Shown: piece after piece, positions 53,339-61,800 of the stretch
Layout of the letters: each line of letters opens with the position of its first letter
Position numbering within the stretch: the first letter of the stretch is position 1
NCBI RefSeq assembly: GCF_000364705.1
Contig: NZ_AQOH01000282.1
Coordinates: 1-64,000, forward strand
Reading direction: 5' to 3'
DNA: 64,000 nt
DNA from: Pseudomonas fuscovaginae SE-1
Lineage (GTDB): Bacteria; Pseudomonadota; Gammaproteobacteria; Pseudomonadales; Pseudomonadaceae
Made by a program: the position numbers and the translations under genes
The notes under the pieces: generated by a model
The model's database searches: none
What the model was told of the DNA's origin: nothing
What the model saw: only the letters and a program-made list of their open reading frames with translations

Positions 53339-53383
53339 CAAACAAACGTTTGTATTGGACGCTGATAGTGGTGTAGATATAAT
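53339..53383 (+). promoter_or_regulatory. etfD promoter with PsrA-like operator
   Basis: TTGGAC (53355-53360) and a perfect TATAAT (53378-53383) are 17 bases apart, about 130 bases before etfD. Directly upstream, CAAAC-AAAC-GTTTG (53339-53352) fits the PsrA consensus C/GAAAC-N2-4-GTTTG/C, and the shorter CAAACGTTTG (53343-53352) is itself a palindrome. From recollection, P. aeruginosa PsrA, a long-chain fatty-acid-responsive repressor, controls this etf region. Position next to -35 suggests repression. Confidence 0.75.
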
Positions 53384-53511
53384 GGCGCCACCTAGAGAGA
53401 AAGATGTCTGCCCGGCGTTGCGCTGCCTGAAGTGGCAGGGGAACGCGGGGGCGAGGCACCAAACCTCCAATCAGAAGAAAACTGTTGAGCCTTGAGAGTA
53501 GGAGAGAGTCT

Positions 53512-55176
53512 GTGGAACGCGAATACATGGAATTCGACGTGGTCATCGTCGGTGCCGGCCCCGCAGGCCTGTCCGCCGCCTGCCGGCTGAAACAGAAAGC
53601 CGCCGAAGCGGGTCAGGAAATCAGCGTCTGCGTCGTGGAAAAAGGTTCCGAAGTCGGTGCCCATATCCTTTCCGGCGCGGTGTTCGAACCACGGGCCCTG
53701 AACGAACTGTTCCCGGACTGGAAGGAACTCGGCGCGCCACTGAACACCCCGGTCAAGCGCGACGACATCTATGTCCTGCGCAACGGCGAGACCGCGACCA
53801 AGGTTCCCGACTTCTTCGTGCCCAAGACCATGCACAACGAAGGCAACTACATCATCTCCCTGGGCAACCTGTGCCGCTGGCTGGCCCAGCAGGCCGAGAA
53901 CCTGGGCGTGGAGATCTATCCGGGCTTCGCCGCTCAGGAAGCGCTGTTCGACGAGAACGGCGTGGTGCGCGGCATCATCACCGGCGACCTCGGGGTCGAC
54001 CGTGAAGGCAACCCGAAGGAAGGCCTGTACACCCCCGGCATGGAACTGCGCGGCAAGTACACGCTGTTCGCCGAAGGTTGCCGTGGCCACATTGGCAAGC
54101 AACTGATTTCGCGCTTCAAGCTCGACAGCGAAGCCGACGCCCAGCACTACGGCATCGGCCTCAAGGAAATCTGGGAAATCGACCCGGCCAGGCACCAACC
54201 GGGCCTGGTGGTGCACACCGCCGGCTGGCCGCTGGACATCATGGGCACCGAGAACACCGGCGGCTCCTTCCTCTATCACCTGGAAAACAACCAGGTGGTG
54301 GTCGGCCTGATCGTCGACCTGTCCTACAGCAACGCCTACCTGTCGCCGTTCGACGAGTTCCAGCGCCTCAAGCACCACCCGGTGCTCAAGCAGTACCTGG
54401 AAGGCGGCAAGCGCATCAGCTATGGCGCCCGCGCCATCTGCAAGGGCGGCCTGAACTCGCTGCCGAAGATGGTCTTCAATGGCGGCGCACTGATCGGTTG
54501 CGACCTGGGCACCCTGAACTTCGCCAAGATCAAGGGCAGCCACACCGCGATGAAATCCGGCATGCTCGCCGCCGAAGCGGTGGCCGAGAAGCTGCTGGCC
54601 GGCGCCGAGGGTGGCGATCAACTGGACAACTACGTCGCATCGTTCAAGGCCAGTTGGCTGTATGAGGAACTGTTCGCCAGCCGCAACTTCGGCGCGGCCA
54701 TCCACAAGTACGGCCCGATCATCGGTGGCGGCTTCAACTGGGTCGAGCAGAACCTGTTCGGCGGCAAGCTGCCGATCACCCTGCACGACAACAAGCCGGA
54801 CTACGCCTGCCTGAAGCTGGCCAAGGACTCGGTGAAAATCGATTACCCGAAGCCGGACGGCAAGCTCAGCTTCGACAAGCTGAGCTCGGTGTTCCTCTCC
54901 AGCACCAACCATGAAGAGGAACAGCCGTGCCACCTCAAGCTCAAGGACCCGAGCATTCCCCTGAGCAAGAACCTGCCGCTGTACGACGAACCGGCACAGC
55001 GCTACTGCCCGGCGGGCGTGTACGAAGTGGTCACTCAGGAAAACGGCGAGAAACGCTTCCAGATCAACGCCCAGAACTGCGTGCACTGCAAGACCTGCGA
55101 CATCAAGGACCCCTCGCAGAACATCACCTGGGTCGCGCCGGAAGGGGCTGGCGGCCCGACCTATCCGAACATGTGA
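53512..55176 (+). CDS. etfD: Electron transfer flavoprotein-ubiquinone oxidoreductase
   Basis: A 554-residue ETF-QO, which passes electrons from ETF to ubiquinone at the membrane. The FAD-binding GAGPAGLSAACRLK, the quinone-domain GARAICKGGLNSLPKM and the 4Fe-4S cluster cysteines (CPAGVYEV, NAQNCVHCKTCDIKDP) are complete. The start is a GTG at 53512, with AGGAG 7 bases before it; the N-terminus matches the P. aeruginosa homologue as remembered. Confidence 0.96.
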   Translation: MEREYMEFDVVIVGAGPAGLSAACRLKQKAAEAGQEISVCVVEKGSEVGAHILSGAVFEPRALNELFPDWKELGAPLNTPVKRDDIYVLRNGETATKVPDFFVPKTMHNEGNYIISLGNLCRWLAQQAENLGVEIYPGFAAQEALFDENGVVRGIITGDLGVDREGNPKEGLYTPGMELRGKYTLFAEGCRGHIGKQLISRFKLDSEADAQHYGIGLKEIWEIDPARHQPGLVVHTAGWPLDIMGTENTGGSFLYHLENNQVVVGLIVDLSYSNAYLSPFDEFQRLKHHPVLKQYLEGGKRISYGARAICKGGLNSLPKMVFNGGALIGCDLGTLNFAKIKGSHTAMKSGMLAAEAVAEKLLAGAEGGDQLDNYVASFKASWLYEELFASRNFGAAIHKYGPIIGGGFNWVEQNLFGGKLPITLHDNKPDYACLKLAKDSVKIDYPKPDGKLSFDKLSSVFLSSTNHEEEQPCHLKLKDPSIPLSKNLPLYDEPAQRYCPAGVYEVVTQENGEKRFQINAQNCVHCKTCDIKDPSQNITWVAPEGAGGPTYPNM

Positions 55177-55312
55177 TTCGGTCGATGCCATGACAGAAAG
55201 GCTCCTTCGGGGGCCTTTTTGCTGGGTGGGGAAACCGGGAGGTTTGGGGTGGAATCTTGTGGCTTGCCCGCGAAGAGGCCGTCCGGGACACCAAAAACCC
55301 CGGATCAACCCG

Positions 55313-56218
55313 CTACGCCGACTGTCCCGCCAACATCCCCTCCTCTCCCGGCGTGCGCTCGAAGTAGCGCTTGTACTCCCGGCTGAACTGCGACGTGCTC
55401 TGGTAACCCACCCGATGCGCCACCTGGGCCACGCCCAACCCATCCCCGGCCAGCAGTCGCTGGGCCTTGAGCAGGCGCAGGCGCTTGAGATACTGCACCG
55501 GCGACAACAGCGTGCTGCGTTTGAAGTGCTCGTGAAAGGTCGACGGACTCATGTTCGCGTAGCGCGCCAGGGTGTCGACGTTCAACGGCTCGGCGAAATG
55601 CTCGTGCAGGTGGCTGAGCGACGCCGCCAACCGGGCGAACTGCCCCTGCTGCTCGACCAGCGCCCGCAACACATCCGACTGCGGCCCGCGCAAGGCGGTG
55701 AACAACACCTCGCGCAAGCGCGCCTGGCCCATCACCCGGCACTCCAGCGGATCATGCAGGCAGCGCAGCAACTGTTCGACGCTATGGCGCATGGCATCGT
55801 CGAGCGCCACCGAGGTCATCGACTCCGGCGTCTGCGCCGACGCACCGCGCTCGCCCGCCAGGCCCATTGCCCGCACCAGCTCGCTCAACAGCGCCCGGTC
55901 GATACCGATGGACACCCCGAGCAGCGGCTCCTGCGGCGTGGCAAAGGTCTCGTATTCGAACGGCACCGGCAACGCCTGGATCAGATAATGCCCGGCGCCA
56001 TACTCCAGGGTCCGCGGCCCCAGGTAGGCCAGTTTGCTGCCCTGGGCGATCACCATCAGGCTCGGCTCGTAGATCTGCGGGCAGCGCGCGACATTATCGG
56101 ACGCCGAGACGATCTGCACCTCGGGCAACAGGGTTGGCAAAAAACCCGAGCGGGTCGCCAGCGGCTGGAGCAATTCAACCAGCCTGGCATTGGCGTCGAG
56201 ATGACGGGTCAACTGCAT
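55313..56218 (-). CDS. AraC-family regulator (YqhC-like)
   Basis: A 301-residue AraC-family protein with an N-terminal AraC_N type domain (VSASDNVARCPQIYEPSLMVIAQGSK) and two HTH motifs at the C-terminus (LARYANMSPSTFHEHFKR, VAHRVGYQSTSQFSREYKRYFERTPG). Related YqhC regulates aldehyde reductases, and the divergent gene here is an aldehyde-type reductase. Start 56218 with a poor ribosome-binding site; the TTG at 56236 is not preferred. Confidence 0.9.
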   Translation of the reverse strand: MQLTRHLDANARLVELLQPLATRSGFLPTLLPEVQIVSASDNVARCPQIYEPSLMVIAQGSKLAYLGPRTLEYGAGHYLIQALPVPFEYETFATPQEPLLGVSIGIDRALLSELVRAMGLAGERGASAQTPESMTSVALDDAMRHSVEQLLRCLHDPLECRVMGQARLREVLFTALRGPQSDVLRALVEQQGQFARLAASLSHLHEHFAEPLNVDTLARYANMSPSTFHEHFKRSTLLSPVQYLKRLRLLKAQRLLAGDGLGVAQVAHRVGYQSTSQFSREYKRYFERTPGEEGMLAGQSA

Positions 56219-56400
56219 GGCAAAAACTTCGCGCAAGGAGGGATGCGAACATCATCGCAGGTCTGACGCCACAGGAAAGTGCCAGCAGGCTGATACCGGA
56301 GGATTAGGCATGACACCCGGAGGAATCGTCATGGTCGCCCCGGGAGCCGATCACGAGAATGGCCCGCCTCATCCGTTACCGCTTTTGCAAGGTTTGCCCC

Positions 56401-57453
56401 ATGTATACCGCTATTGGTTACGCCGCCCAGTCCGCCACCACGGCCCTCGCCCCGATCACCTTCCAGCGCCGCGCCCCACGGCCGGACGACGTCGCGATCG
56501 AGATTCTCTACTGCGGCGTCTGCCACTCCGATATCCACCAGGCCCGCAACGAATGGGGCATCGCCGTCTACCCGCTGATGCCCGGCCATGAAATCGTCGG
56601 CAAGGTCACCGCCGTCGGCAGCCAGGTCACCCGGCACAAGGTTGGCGACCTGGTCGGTGTGGGTTGCATGGTCGACTCCTGCCGCGACTGCGCCGCCTGC
56701 AACGCCAACCTGGAGCAGTACTGCGAAAACGAGCCGACCATGACCTATGCCAGCCCGGACCGAATCGACGGCAGCAACACCATGGGCGGTTACTCCGACC
56801 GTATCGTGGTCAGCGAGCACTTCGTCGTGCGCATCCCGGAAAAACTCGACCTGGCCAGCGCCGCCCCGCTGCTCTGTGCCGGCATCACCACCTACTCGCC
56901 GCTCAAGCACCATGGCGTCAAGCCTGGCGACAAGGTCGGGATTCTCGGCATGGGTGGCCTGGGCCATATGGGTATCAAGTTCGCCAAGGCACTGGGCGCC
57001 GAAGTCACCCTGTTCACCCGCTCGGCGAGCAAGGCCGAGGAAGCCCGCCGCCAGGGTGCCGACCATGTGATCGTGTCCACCGACGAGGCGCAGATGCAGG
57101 CCGTTGCCGGGCGTTTCGACTTCCTGCTCGACACCATTCCGGTACGGCACGATCTCAACCCCTATCTGGATACCCTGACCTTCGACGGCGTGCACATCCT
57201 CGTCGGCCTGATCGAACCGGTCGACCCGGCGCTGCATGCCGGCAAGCTGGTGATGAAGCGCCGGGTACTGGCCGGTTCGCTGATCGGTGGCATTGCCGAG
57301 ACCCAGGAAGTGCTGGATTTCTGCGCCGAGCACGGCATCAGCTGCGATATCGAGATGCTCGACATCCGCCACATCAACGAGGCCTACAGCCGGATGATCG
57401 CCGGTGACGTGAAGTACCGCTTCGTGATCGACATGGCGACGCTGAAGCTCTGA
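56401..57453 (+). CDS. NADP-dependent zinc alcohol dehydrogenase (YahK/YjgB type)
   Basis: A 350-residue medium-chain dehydrogenase. It has the catalytic zinc set CGVCHSD and GHEIVG, the structural zinc CMVDSCRDCAACNANLEQYC, and the cofactor loop GILGMGGLGHMGIK. It reduces aldehydes. It is divergent from the AraC-family regulator (182 bases apart), the probable control element. The exact aldehyde is not known. Confidence 0.94.
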   Translation: MYTAIGYAAQSATTALAPITFQRRAPRPDDVAIEILYCGVCHSDIHQARNEWGIAVYPLMPGHEIVGKVTAVGSQVTRHKVGDLVGVGCMVDSCRDCAACNANLEQYCENEPTMTYASPDRIDGSNTMGGYSDRIVVSEHFVVRIPEKLDLASAAPLLCAGITTYSPLKHHGVKPGDKVGILGMGGLGHMGIKFAKALGAEVTLFTRSASKAEEARRQGADHVIVSTDEAQMQAVAGRFDFLLDTIPVRHDLNPYLDTLTFDGVHILVGLIEPVDPALHAGKLVMKRRVLAGSLIGGIAETQEVLDFCAEHGISCDIEMLDIRHINEAYSRMIAGDVKYRFVIDMATLKL

Positions 57454-57470
57454 CGGTACGGATTGTGACC

Positions 57471-57530
57471 AGCCCGCTCGTGTGGTGAACCGGCTTAATT
57501 TGGTGAACTGGCTTATGTGGCGAGCGGGCT
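57471..57530. repeat. AGCCCGCTCG inverted repeat
   Basis: Perfect 10-base arms (57471-57480 and 57521-57530), a partial copy of the 48710-48840 repeat family (GTGGCGAGCGGGCTTG recurs). It lies between the alcohol dehydrogenase and the TetR gene. Confidence 0.65.
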
Positions 57531-57600
57531 TGTCGGGACGCCACAATGAACCCGTTCAACACAATGGGCCCGGCAAGTGGCGCCACACCGGCGTGGTATG

Positions 57601-58305
57601 ATGGATGCCGAATCAACTCTGTCGAAGGACCGCCAGACGGTGACCAGGAAAACCGGCATCCGCGCCCAGCAAGCCGACCAGACCCGCGCCCGCATCCTCA
57701 GGGCTGCGGTCAAGGTATTCGCCCGCGATGGATATTCCGGTGGCCGGGTGGAGAGCATCTCCCAGGAAGCCGAGTCCAACGACCGCATGCTCTACTACTA
57801 TTTCGGCAGCAAGGAACGCCTGTTCCTCTGTGTGCTGGAACACATCTACGAGCAGTTCAACCAGGCCGAAGGCAAGCTGCGCCTGGACTTGGAACACCCC
57901 CGGCAAGCCCTGCGCGAGCTGGTGGCCTTTGTCTGGAACTACTACGTCCGCCACCCGGAATTCGTCGCCATCCTGAGCATCGAGAACCTGCACAAGGGCA
58001 AGCACGCCCAACAGTCCGGGGAGCTGCGGCGGCTATCGGGAGAAGCGGTCGGCGTGTTGCGCCCGATCATCGAGGCCGGCCAGGCCCAGGGCCTGTTCCG
58101 CCTGGACCTGGACATCAAGCACGTGTACCTGATGATTGCCTCGCTCTGCTACTTCTACAACTCCAACCAGCACACCCTGAGCTCGTTCCTCGGCGAACCG
58201 CTGGCGGACAAGCATCAACGGCAGGATTGGCTGGCCTTCATCAGCGACCTGGTGATCCGGGGCGTCCTGCGGCAACCGGCTGCAGCGCAGCCCACCCCTG
58301 ATTAA
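57601..58305 (+). CDS. TetR-family transcriptional regulator
   Basis: A 234-residue TetR regulator with HTH ARILRAAVKVFARDGYSGGRVESISQEAESNDRMLYYYFGSKERLF and a helical ligand domain. Tandem ATGs at 57598 and 57601 both fit; ribosome-binding site weak. It lies 90 bases upstream of the nucleoside hydrolase in the same direction and may control it. Confidence 0.9.
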   Translation: MDAESTLSKDRQTVTRKTGIRAQQADQTRARILRAAVKVFARDGYSGGRVESISQEAESNDRMLYYYFGSKERLFLCVLEHIYEQFNQAEGKLRLDLEHPRQALRELVAFVWNYYVRHPEFVAILSIENLHKGKHAQQSGELRRLSGEAVGVLRPIIEAGQAQGLFRLDLDIKHVYLMIASLCYFYNSNQHTLSSFLGEPLADKHQRQDWLAFISDLVIRGVLRQPAAAQPTPD

Positions 58306-58395
58306 GTAACCACTTACCTGGCGATAGCGTTTGCGCGCGACGCCAGGCATGCTGGGCCAGCGCAATACAACAATAACTCATTGGGGCAAATCACC

Positions 58396-59475
58396 ATGCA
58401 AGGCTTTCTCAAGGGCTGCGCGCTGGCGTTGGCCGTCGGCTGCTCGGCCGGCTCGCTGCACGCGGCGGAAAAGGTCATTCTCGACACCGATTTCAACGTG
58501 CTCAACGATGACGGCCAGGCCTTCATCATGCTCGCGCAACTGCATGCGCAGAAGAAGATCGACCTGCTCGGCATGACCCTGGTCAGCGGCAACGCCTGGG
58601 TCGACCAGGAACAGGTCGACGCGCTGAAGGCGGTCGAGCGCATGGGCGTGGAAAAGGAAATCGGTGTCTACTCCGGCGCGGCCTATCCATTGCTGCATGA
58701 CTTCGCCACCTACCCTCAGGAACAGGCGCTGTTCGGCTCCGGTTGGCCCGGCGCGTTCAAGAACCCGCGGCCGACTTCGGCGACGCAACTGGTGGCCCCG
58801 CCGGACGGCATGGCAACCCATACTCGGCTACGCAGCGAAACCGCCCCGCAGTTCATCATCGACAGCGTGCGCAAGAACCCTCACGAGGTGACCCTGCTGG
58901 CGATCGGACCGCTGACCAACCTGGCCCTGGCGATCCGCCAGGCGCCGGATATCGTGCCGCTGATCAAGCGCATCGTGTACATGGGCGGCGCCATCGAGAT
59001 CCCGGGCAACACCACCCCGGCCGCCGAATTCAACTGGTGGTTCGACCCGGAGGCGGCGCGGATCGTCCTGCGCTCACCGATCGAGCACGTGATCTTCCCC
59101 AACGATGTCTGCGAGAAGGTCATCTTCGACGCTTCGGTCTACAAACGGGTGATCGCCGCCAAGGGCGCGGTGCCGGAACTGTACAAGAGCGTGTTCGGAC
59201 CGGAGTTCGCCAAGGACCCGGGCTACCACAGTTTCACCTGGGACAGCCTGCCGGCGTTGTTCCTGACCGAGCCAGGCATCGTCACCGAATCACGCGAGAT
59301 GTGGATCGACGTCGACACCCACTTCGGTCCGGACTACGGCCGGGCGCTGGGCTACAGCAAAGGTGCACCGGTCGGTACGCAGAAGGCCAGGGTGGTGTTC
59401 GCCGTCGACCAGAAGAAGTTCTGGAACGACTATGTGTCGCTGGTGACCTTGCCGACGCCGGTGAAAAAGCCCTGA
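58396..59475 (+). CDS. Exported nucleoside hydrolase (IUNH family)
   Basis: A 359-residue protein with a signal peptide (1-23). The catalytic-loop Asp residues appear as ILDTDFNVLNDDGQA (Asp30, Asp32, Asp38, Asp39), a variant of the DxDPGxDDxxA motif. The C-terminal PEAARIVLRSPIEHVIFPNDVCEKV and DPGYHSF support the fold. A periplasmic location is suggested by the signal peptide; the nucleoside substrate is unknown. It is convergent with the isochorismatase gene. Confidence 0.88.
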   Translation: MQGFLKGCALALAVGCSAGSLHAAEKVILDTDFNVLNDDGQAFIMLAQLHAQKKIDLLGMTLVSGNAWVDQEQVDALKAVERMGVEKEIGVYSGAAYPLLHDFATYPQEQALFGSGWPGAFKNPRPTSATQLVAPPDGMATHTRLRSETAPQFIIDSVRKNPHEVTLLAIGPLTNLALAIRQAPDIVPLIKRIVYMGGAIEIPGNTTPAAEFNWWFDPEAARIVLRSPIEHVIFPNDVCEKVIFDASVYKRVIAAKGAVPELYKSVFGPEFAKDPGYHSFTWDSLPALFLTEPGIVTESREMWIDVDTHFGPDYGRALGYSKGAPVGTQKARVVFAVDQKKFWNDYVSLVTLPTPVKKP

Positions 59476-59488
59476 TGGGTACACGGTT

Positions 59489-60031
59489 TCAGAAGCTCAC
59501 ATCCGCCGCCTTCATCATCTGCACGAAAGCCCCGTTCAGGGTCGCATTGTGATGCTCGACGACCGCCCGGGCCGACAGCTCGGGCGTGTCCATGCAGGTA
59601 TGCGCATCACCTACCAGCACCGCCTCGAAGCCCAGGTCGCGAGCCAGCCGGCAGGTGCTGTCGACACAGTACTGGGTCTTCATGCCGACGATGACCAGCC
59701 GTCTCACCCCGGCGTCGTCCAGTTGCTCGGCCAACCCGGTTTCGAAGAAACAACTGGGACGGGTCTTGTCGAGCAGATGATCCACCGCCGGGTCCAGTCC
59801 CAGCTCCGGCAAGACCTGCCAGGTGGCACGGCCCGCCTCGATCGGCGAACCCTGCGGCCCGGTGTGCCGCAGGGCGAAGATCGGTGCGCGGGCCTCGCGC
59901 GCCTGCCCGACCAGCGCGGTGATACGCGCCAGCACCTGCTCCCCTTGCCATGGCTGTTCCGGGCCCTGGAACAGGCCAACCTGCATGTCGATGATCAATA
60001 GCGCCGAGCGCCGGGGGCTATGAGCCTGCAT
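59489..60031 (-). CDS. Isochorismatase-fold cysteine hydrolase
   Basis: A 180-residue hydrolase of the isochorismatase/nicotinamidase superfamily. The catalytic triad is Asp15 (LIIDMQ), Lys89 (LLDKTRPSCFF) and Cys122 (GMKTQYCVDST), with the expected cis-peptide GMKTQ. GGAG lies 7 bases before ATG 60031. Upstream is a Thr-rich leader peptide and hairpin. Substrate unknown; amides such as nicotinamide or N-carbamoyl compounds are possible. Confidence 0.9.
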   Translation of the reverse strand: MQAHSPRRSALLIIDMQVGLFQGPEQPWQGEQVLARITALVGQAREARAPIFALRHTGPQGSPIEAGRATWQVLPELGLDPAVDHLLDKTRPSCFFETGLAEQLDDAGVRRLVIVGMKTQYCVDSTCRLARDLGFEAVLVGDAHTCMDTPELSARAVVEHHNATLNGAFVQMMKAADVSF

Positions 60032-60076
60032 GGTGTTTCTCCTTCCTGGTGATGCCAGCAAGGGCACGGAAACCAA

Positions 60077-60105
60077 AAGGCCCCGTCCATTGCTGGCGGG
60101 GCCTT
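60077..60105 (-). terminator. Attenuator-like intrinsic terminator upstream of the isochorismatase-family gene
   Basis: GGCCCCG/CGGGGCC arms with extra AA/TT pairs and an 11-base loop, then TTTTGGTTT on the minus strand. It lies 22 bases after the stop codon of the threonine-rich leader and 46 bases before the start of the hydrolase gene. Confidence 0.8.
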
Positions 60106-60126
60106 GGTTCACTGCGCGTCAATCAC

Positions 60127-60204
60127 TCACACGGCAACCTCGCACCCGCCCTGGGCGGTCGCGGTGGTAGTGGTGGTGGTCAGGTGCAGCGAGATCATGT
60201 TCAT
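60127..60204 (-). CDS. Threonine-rich leader peptide (25 residues)
   Basis: A 25-codon open frame with start MNMISLHL, then six Thr codons in a row, Ala and another Thr (TTTTTTAT), ending AQGGCEVAV. The Thr run resembles the E. coli thr operon leader peptide. Its ribosome-binding site is weak. A GC hairpin with T-run follows within 22 bases, giving the standard order leader, terminator, gene. This supports amino-acid-sensing attenuation; it would be an unusual case because the next gene is a hydrolase, not threonine biosynthesis. Confidence 0.65.
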   Translation of the reverse strand: MNMISLHLTTTTTTATAQGGCEVAV

Positions 60205-60330
60205 GGGACCGATCATGCTACAGCGACCCGTAACGTGACAACCCCATCCCGGTCGACATTCCACGCTTGAACTTGCCCGCCTCATACCGATAGTGTGCTG
60301 AACACTTTCAATCCTGCGCACGGATGCCCC

Positions 60331-60579
60331 ATGCCTCAATCCGAACAGCTCTGCATTGTCTTCGTCCCCGCACTGGTGGTTATCCTGACGGCCGCCGAAC
60401 AGAAGAAAGGCGCGCCGCTATCAGAAGCCGAGGTCCTGGAAATCCGGGACAACGCCGCCTGCATCAGCCTGCCGGTGGAGGTCGCGCAAGCCATGGACGA
60501 CAGCAGGGGCTACCCGGACATTTCGGCTGAAAACTGCTGGCATGAGTGGCAGCAGCTACGGGCCGAGGTCCAGCCATGA
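60331..60579 (+). CDS. Small hypothetical protein, coupled to the next gene
   Basis: An 82-residue protein (PQSEQLCIVFVPALVVILTAAEQKKGAPLSEAEVLEIRDNAACISL; WHEWQQLRAEVQP). A hydrophobic stretch at about 7-20 may be a buried helix. No domain recognised. Its end overlaps the next gene by 4 bases (ATGA at 60576-60579), implying translational coupling. Confidence 0.65.
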   Translation: MPQSEQLCIVFVPALVVILTAAEQKKGAPLSEAEVLEIRDNAACISLPVEVAQAMDDSRGYPDISAENCWHEWQQLRAEVQP

Positions 60580-61043
60580 AGGTATTCAACATCGTTGCGC
60601 ATGAAGGTATCGGCCCCGCCAGGCTGGGCGCATCACGGGAGAACACCCGGCTGGCGATGGCGGCCGACGGTTTCACGCTCGCGCACGACACCGAGACACA
60701 GGACTACTTCGATCTGCCAGAACTGGGGATTCAGGTCGAGTACAGCGCGGGCCAAGCCTCGTTCATCGGGGTGTCCTGCTACGCTGCATGCCAGGTCATG
60801 TATGACGGCGTGAACGTCTTCGATACCGAGGCCGAGGAGCTGTTCGAGCGAATGGCGCGGGCCGATGGTTCAGGCGAACATTCGTTCAATACCCATGAGC
60901 ACCTGTTTCCCAGGCAGATCCTCACGCTGTGGGATGCCGACGAGCAATACGATCGCATGGGCGGTGAAGAGCGGCGGGTCTGGGCGCAGGTGGGTTTGGG
61001 CGACGCCGATTATCTCGCAGCCATCAGCAAGTACACGCACTAG
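60576..61043 (+). CDS. Hypothetical protein, translationally coupled to the preceding gene
   Basis: A 155-residue acidic protein (KVFNIVAHEGIGPARLGASRENTRLAMAADGF... GIQVEYSAGQASFIGVSCYAACQVMYDG). The GIGPARLGASRE segment resembles the start of some immunity or SMI1-like small proteins, but this is weak. No family assigned. Overlaps the histidine phosphatase gene by 4 bases, convergent. Confidence 0.65.
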   Translation: MKVFNIVAHEGIGPARLGASRENTRLAMAADGFTLAHDTETQDYFDLPELGIQVEYSAGQASFIGVSCYAACQVMYDGVNVFDTEAEELFERMARADGSGEHSFNTHEHLFPRQILTLWDADEQYDRMGGEERRVWAQVGLGDADYLAAISKYTH

Positions 61044-61585
61044 AACCGCAGACGCCAGTGCCCGTTCCTACGCAGATCGACCACCGACAGCGGCTCGATA
61101 TCAATGGCGTTGAACGAGGCCGGCCCGGCCTGCAACGCATGGAGAATCGCCGCGCGGATCACGAAGGGGTGGGTGACGACGACGAAGTGCCCGTCCTCCT
61201 GGAAACTGTCGAGCCAGGCCGCCACCCGGGCGCACAGTGCGATCACCGACTCGCCCGCCGGCGGGGCCATCTCCGGCTGGCTGACCCAGGCCGCCAGTGC
61301 CTCGGGCGCGTTCTCCTGCAGGTCGTTCAGGCTCAGGCCCTGCCACTCGCCAAAATCGTAGTCCCCCAGCTCCGGCACGATCTCGATCTCGCTGCCCAGC
61401 GCCTCGGCGGTCTGCCAGGCGCGGGCCTCCGGTGCACTGAGGATACGTACCGGCTTTTTCAGCCGGCTGGCCAATTCGGCAGCCTTGGCCAGTCCCTTGG
61501 GTTCGACCGGCTCATCCAGCGGGAAGCGCCCCAGACGCTGAGCCTCGGTGCGGGCATGGCAAACAACGCTGAGCCGGATCGCCAT
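61040..61585 (-). CDS. Histidine-phosphatase-family protein with a modified RHG motif
   Basis: A 181-residue protein of the phosphoglycerate-mutase-like family. The usual RHG(E/T) is replaced by CHARTEA near residues 9-15. The downstream SAPEARAWQTAEAL and THPFVIRAA (second His) are present. It may be less active or have another substrate. From memory, this type often sits near cobalt/cobalamin transport genes, and here a cobalamin-riboswitch-like element lies just upstream, on the opposite strand. ATG 61585. Confidence 0.82.
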   Translation of the reverse strand: MAIRLSVVCHARTEAQRLGRFPLDEPVEPKGLAKAAELASRLKKPVRILSAPEARAWQTAEALGSEIEIVPELGDYDFGEWQGLSLNDLQENAPEALAAWVSQPEMAPPAGESVIALCARVAAWLDSFQEDGHFVVVTHPFVIRAAILHALQAGPASFNAIDIEPLSVVDLRRNGHWRLRF

Positions 61586-61604
61586 ATGGACATTTCTCCC
61601 GTTC

Positions 61605-61735
61605 TGCCCCGGTGCGGAAATACACCGCACAAGCACGTGCATCTCTTATAAGAATAGAAGCCGGTGAGAACCCGGCACGATTGCGCCACTGTAGTCGCAT
61701 TCTAGATGCCGAACGCCAGTCCTTTCCACGCACTG
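61605..61735 (+). promoter_or_regulatory. Cobalamin riboswitch-like element
   Basis: On the plus strand, a GTGCGG/CCGCAC stem (61612-61630) precedes a GAAT-AGAAG linker, then the P5-type stem GCCGG-TGAGAAC-CCGGC (61660-61676) and a B12-box-like GCGCCACTGTAG (61683-61694), followed by GAACGCCAGTCC (61711-61722). This order matches the cobalamin aptamer core. The nearest downstream plus-strand gene is copC at 61943; no cobalamin or cobalt gene follows. Confidence 0.75.
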
Positions 61736-61800
61736 TCATTTCTCGGACCTGACGCACAACCCCTGGAGAATTTTCAGAGGGGCGACACTACAACATCGGA

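Noticed and set aside
53253-53495. An 80-codon plus-strand frame before etfD
   Set aside because: It spans the etfD promoter and the PsrA-like site and has no ribosome-binding site; the region is regulatory.
53392-55443. A 683-codon frame antisense to etfD
   Set aside because: Shadow frame over a confidently identified ETF-QO gene.
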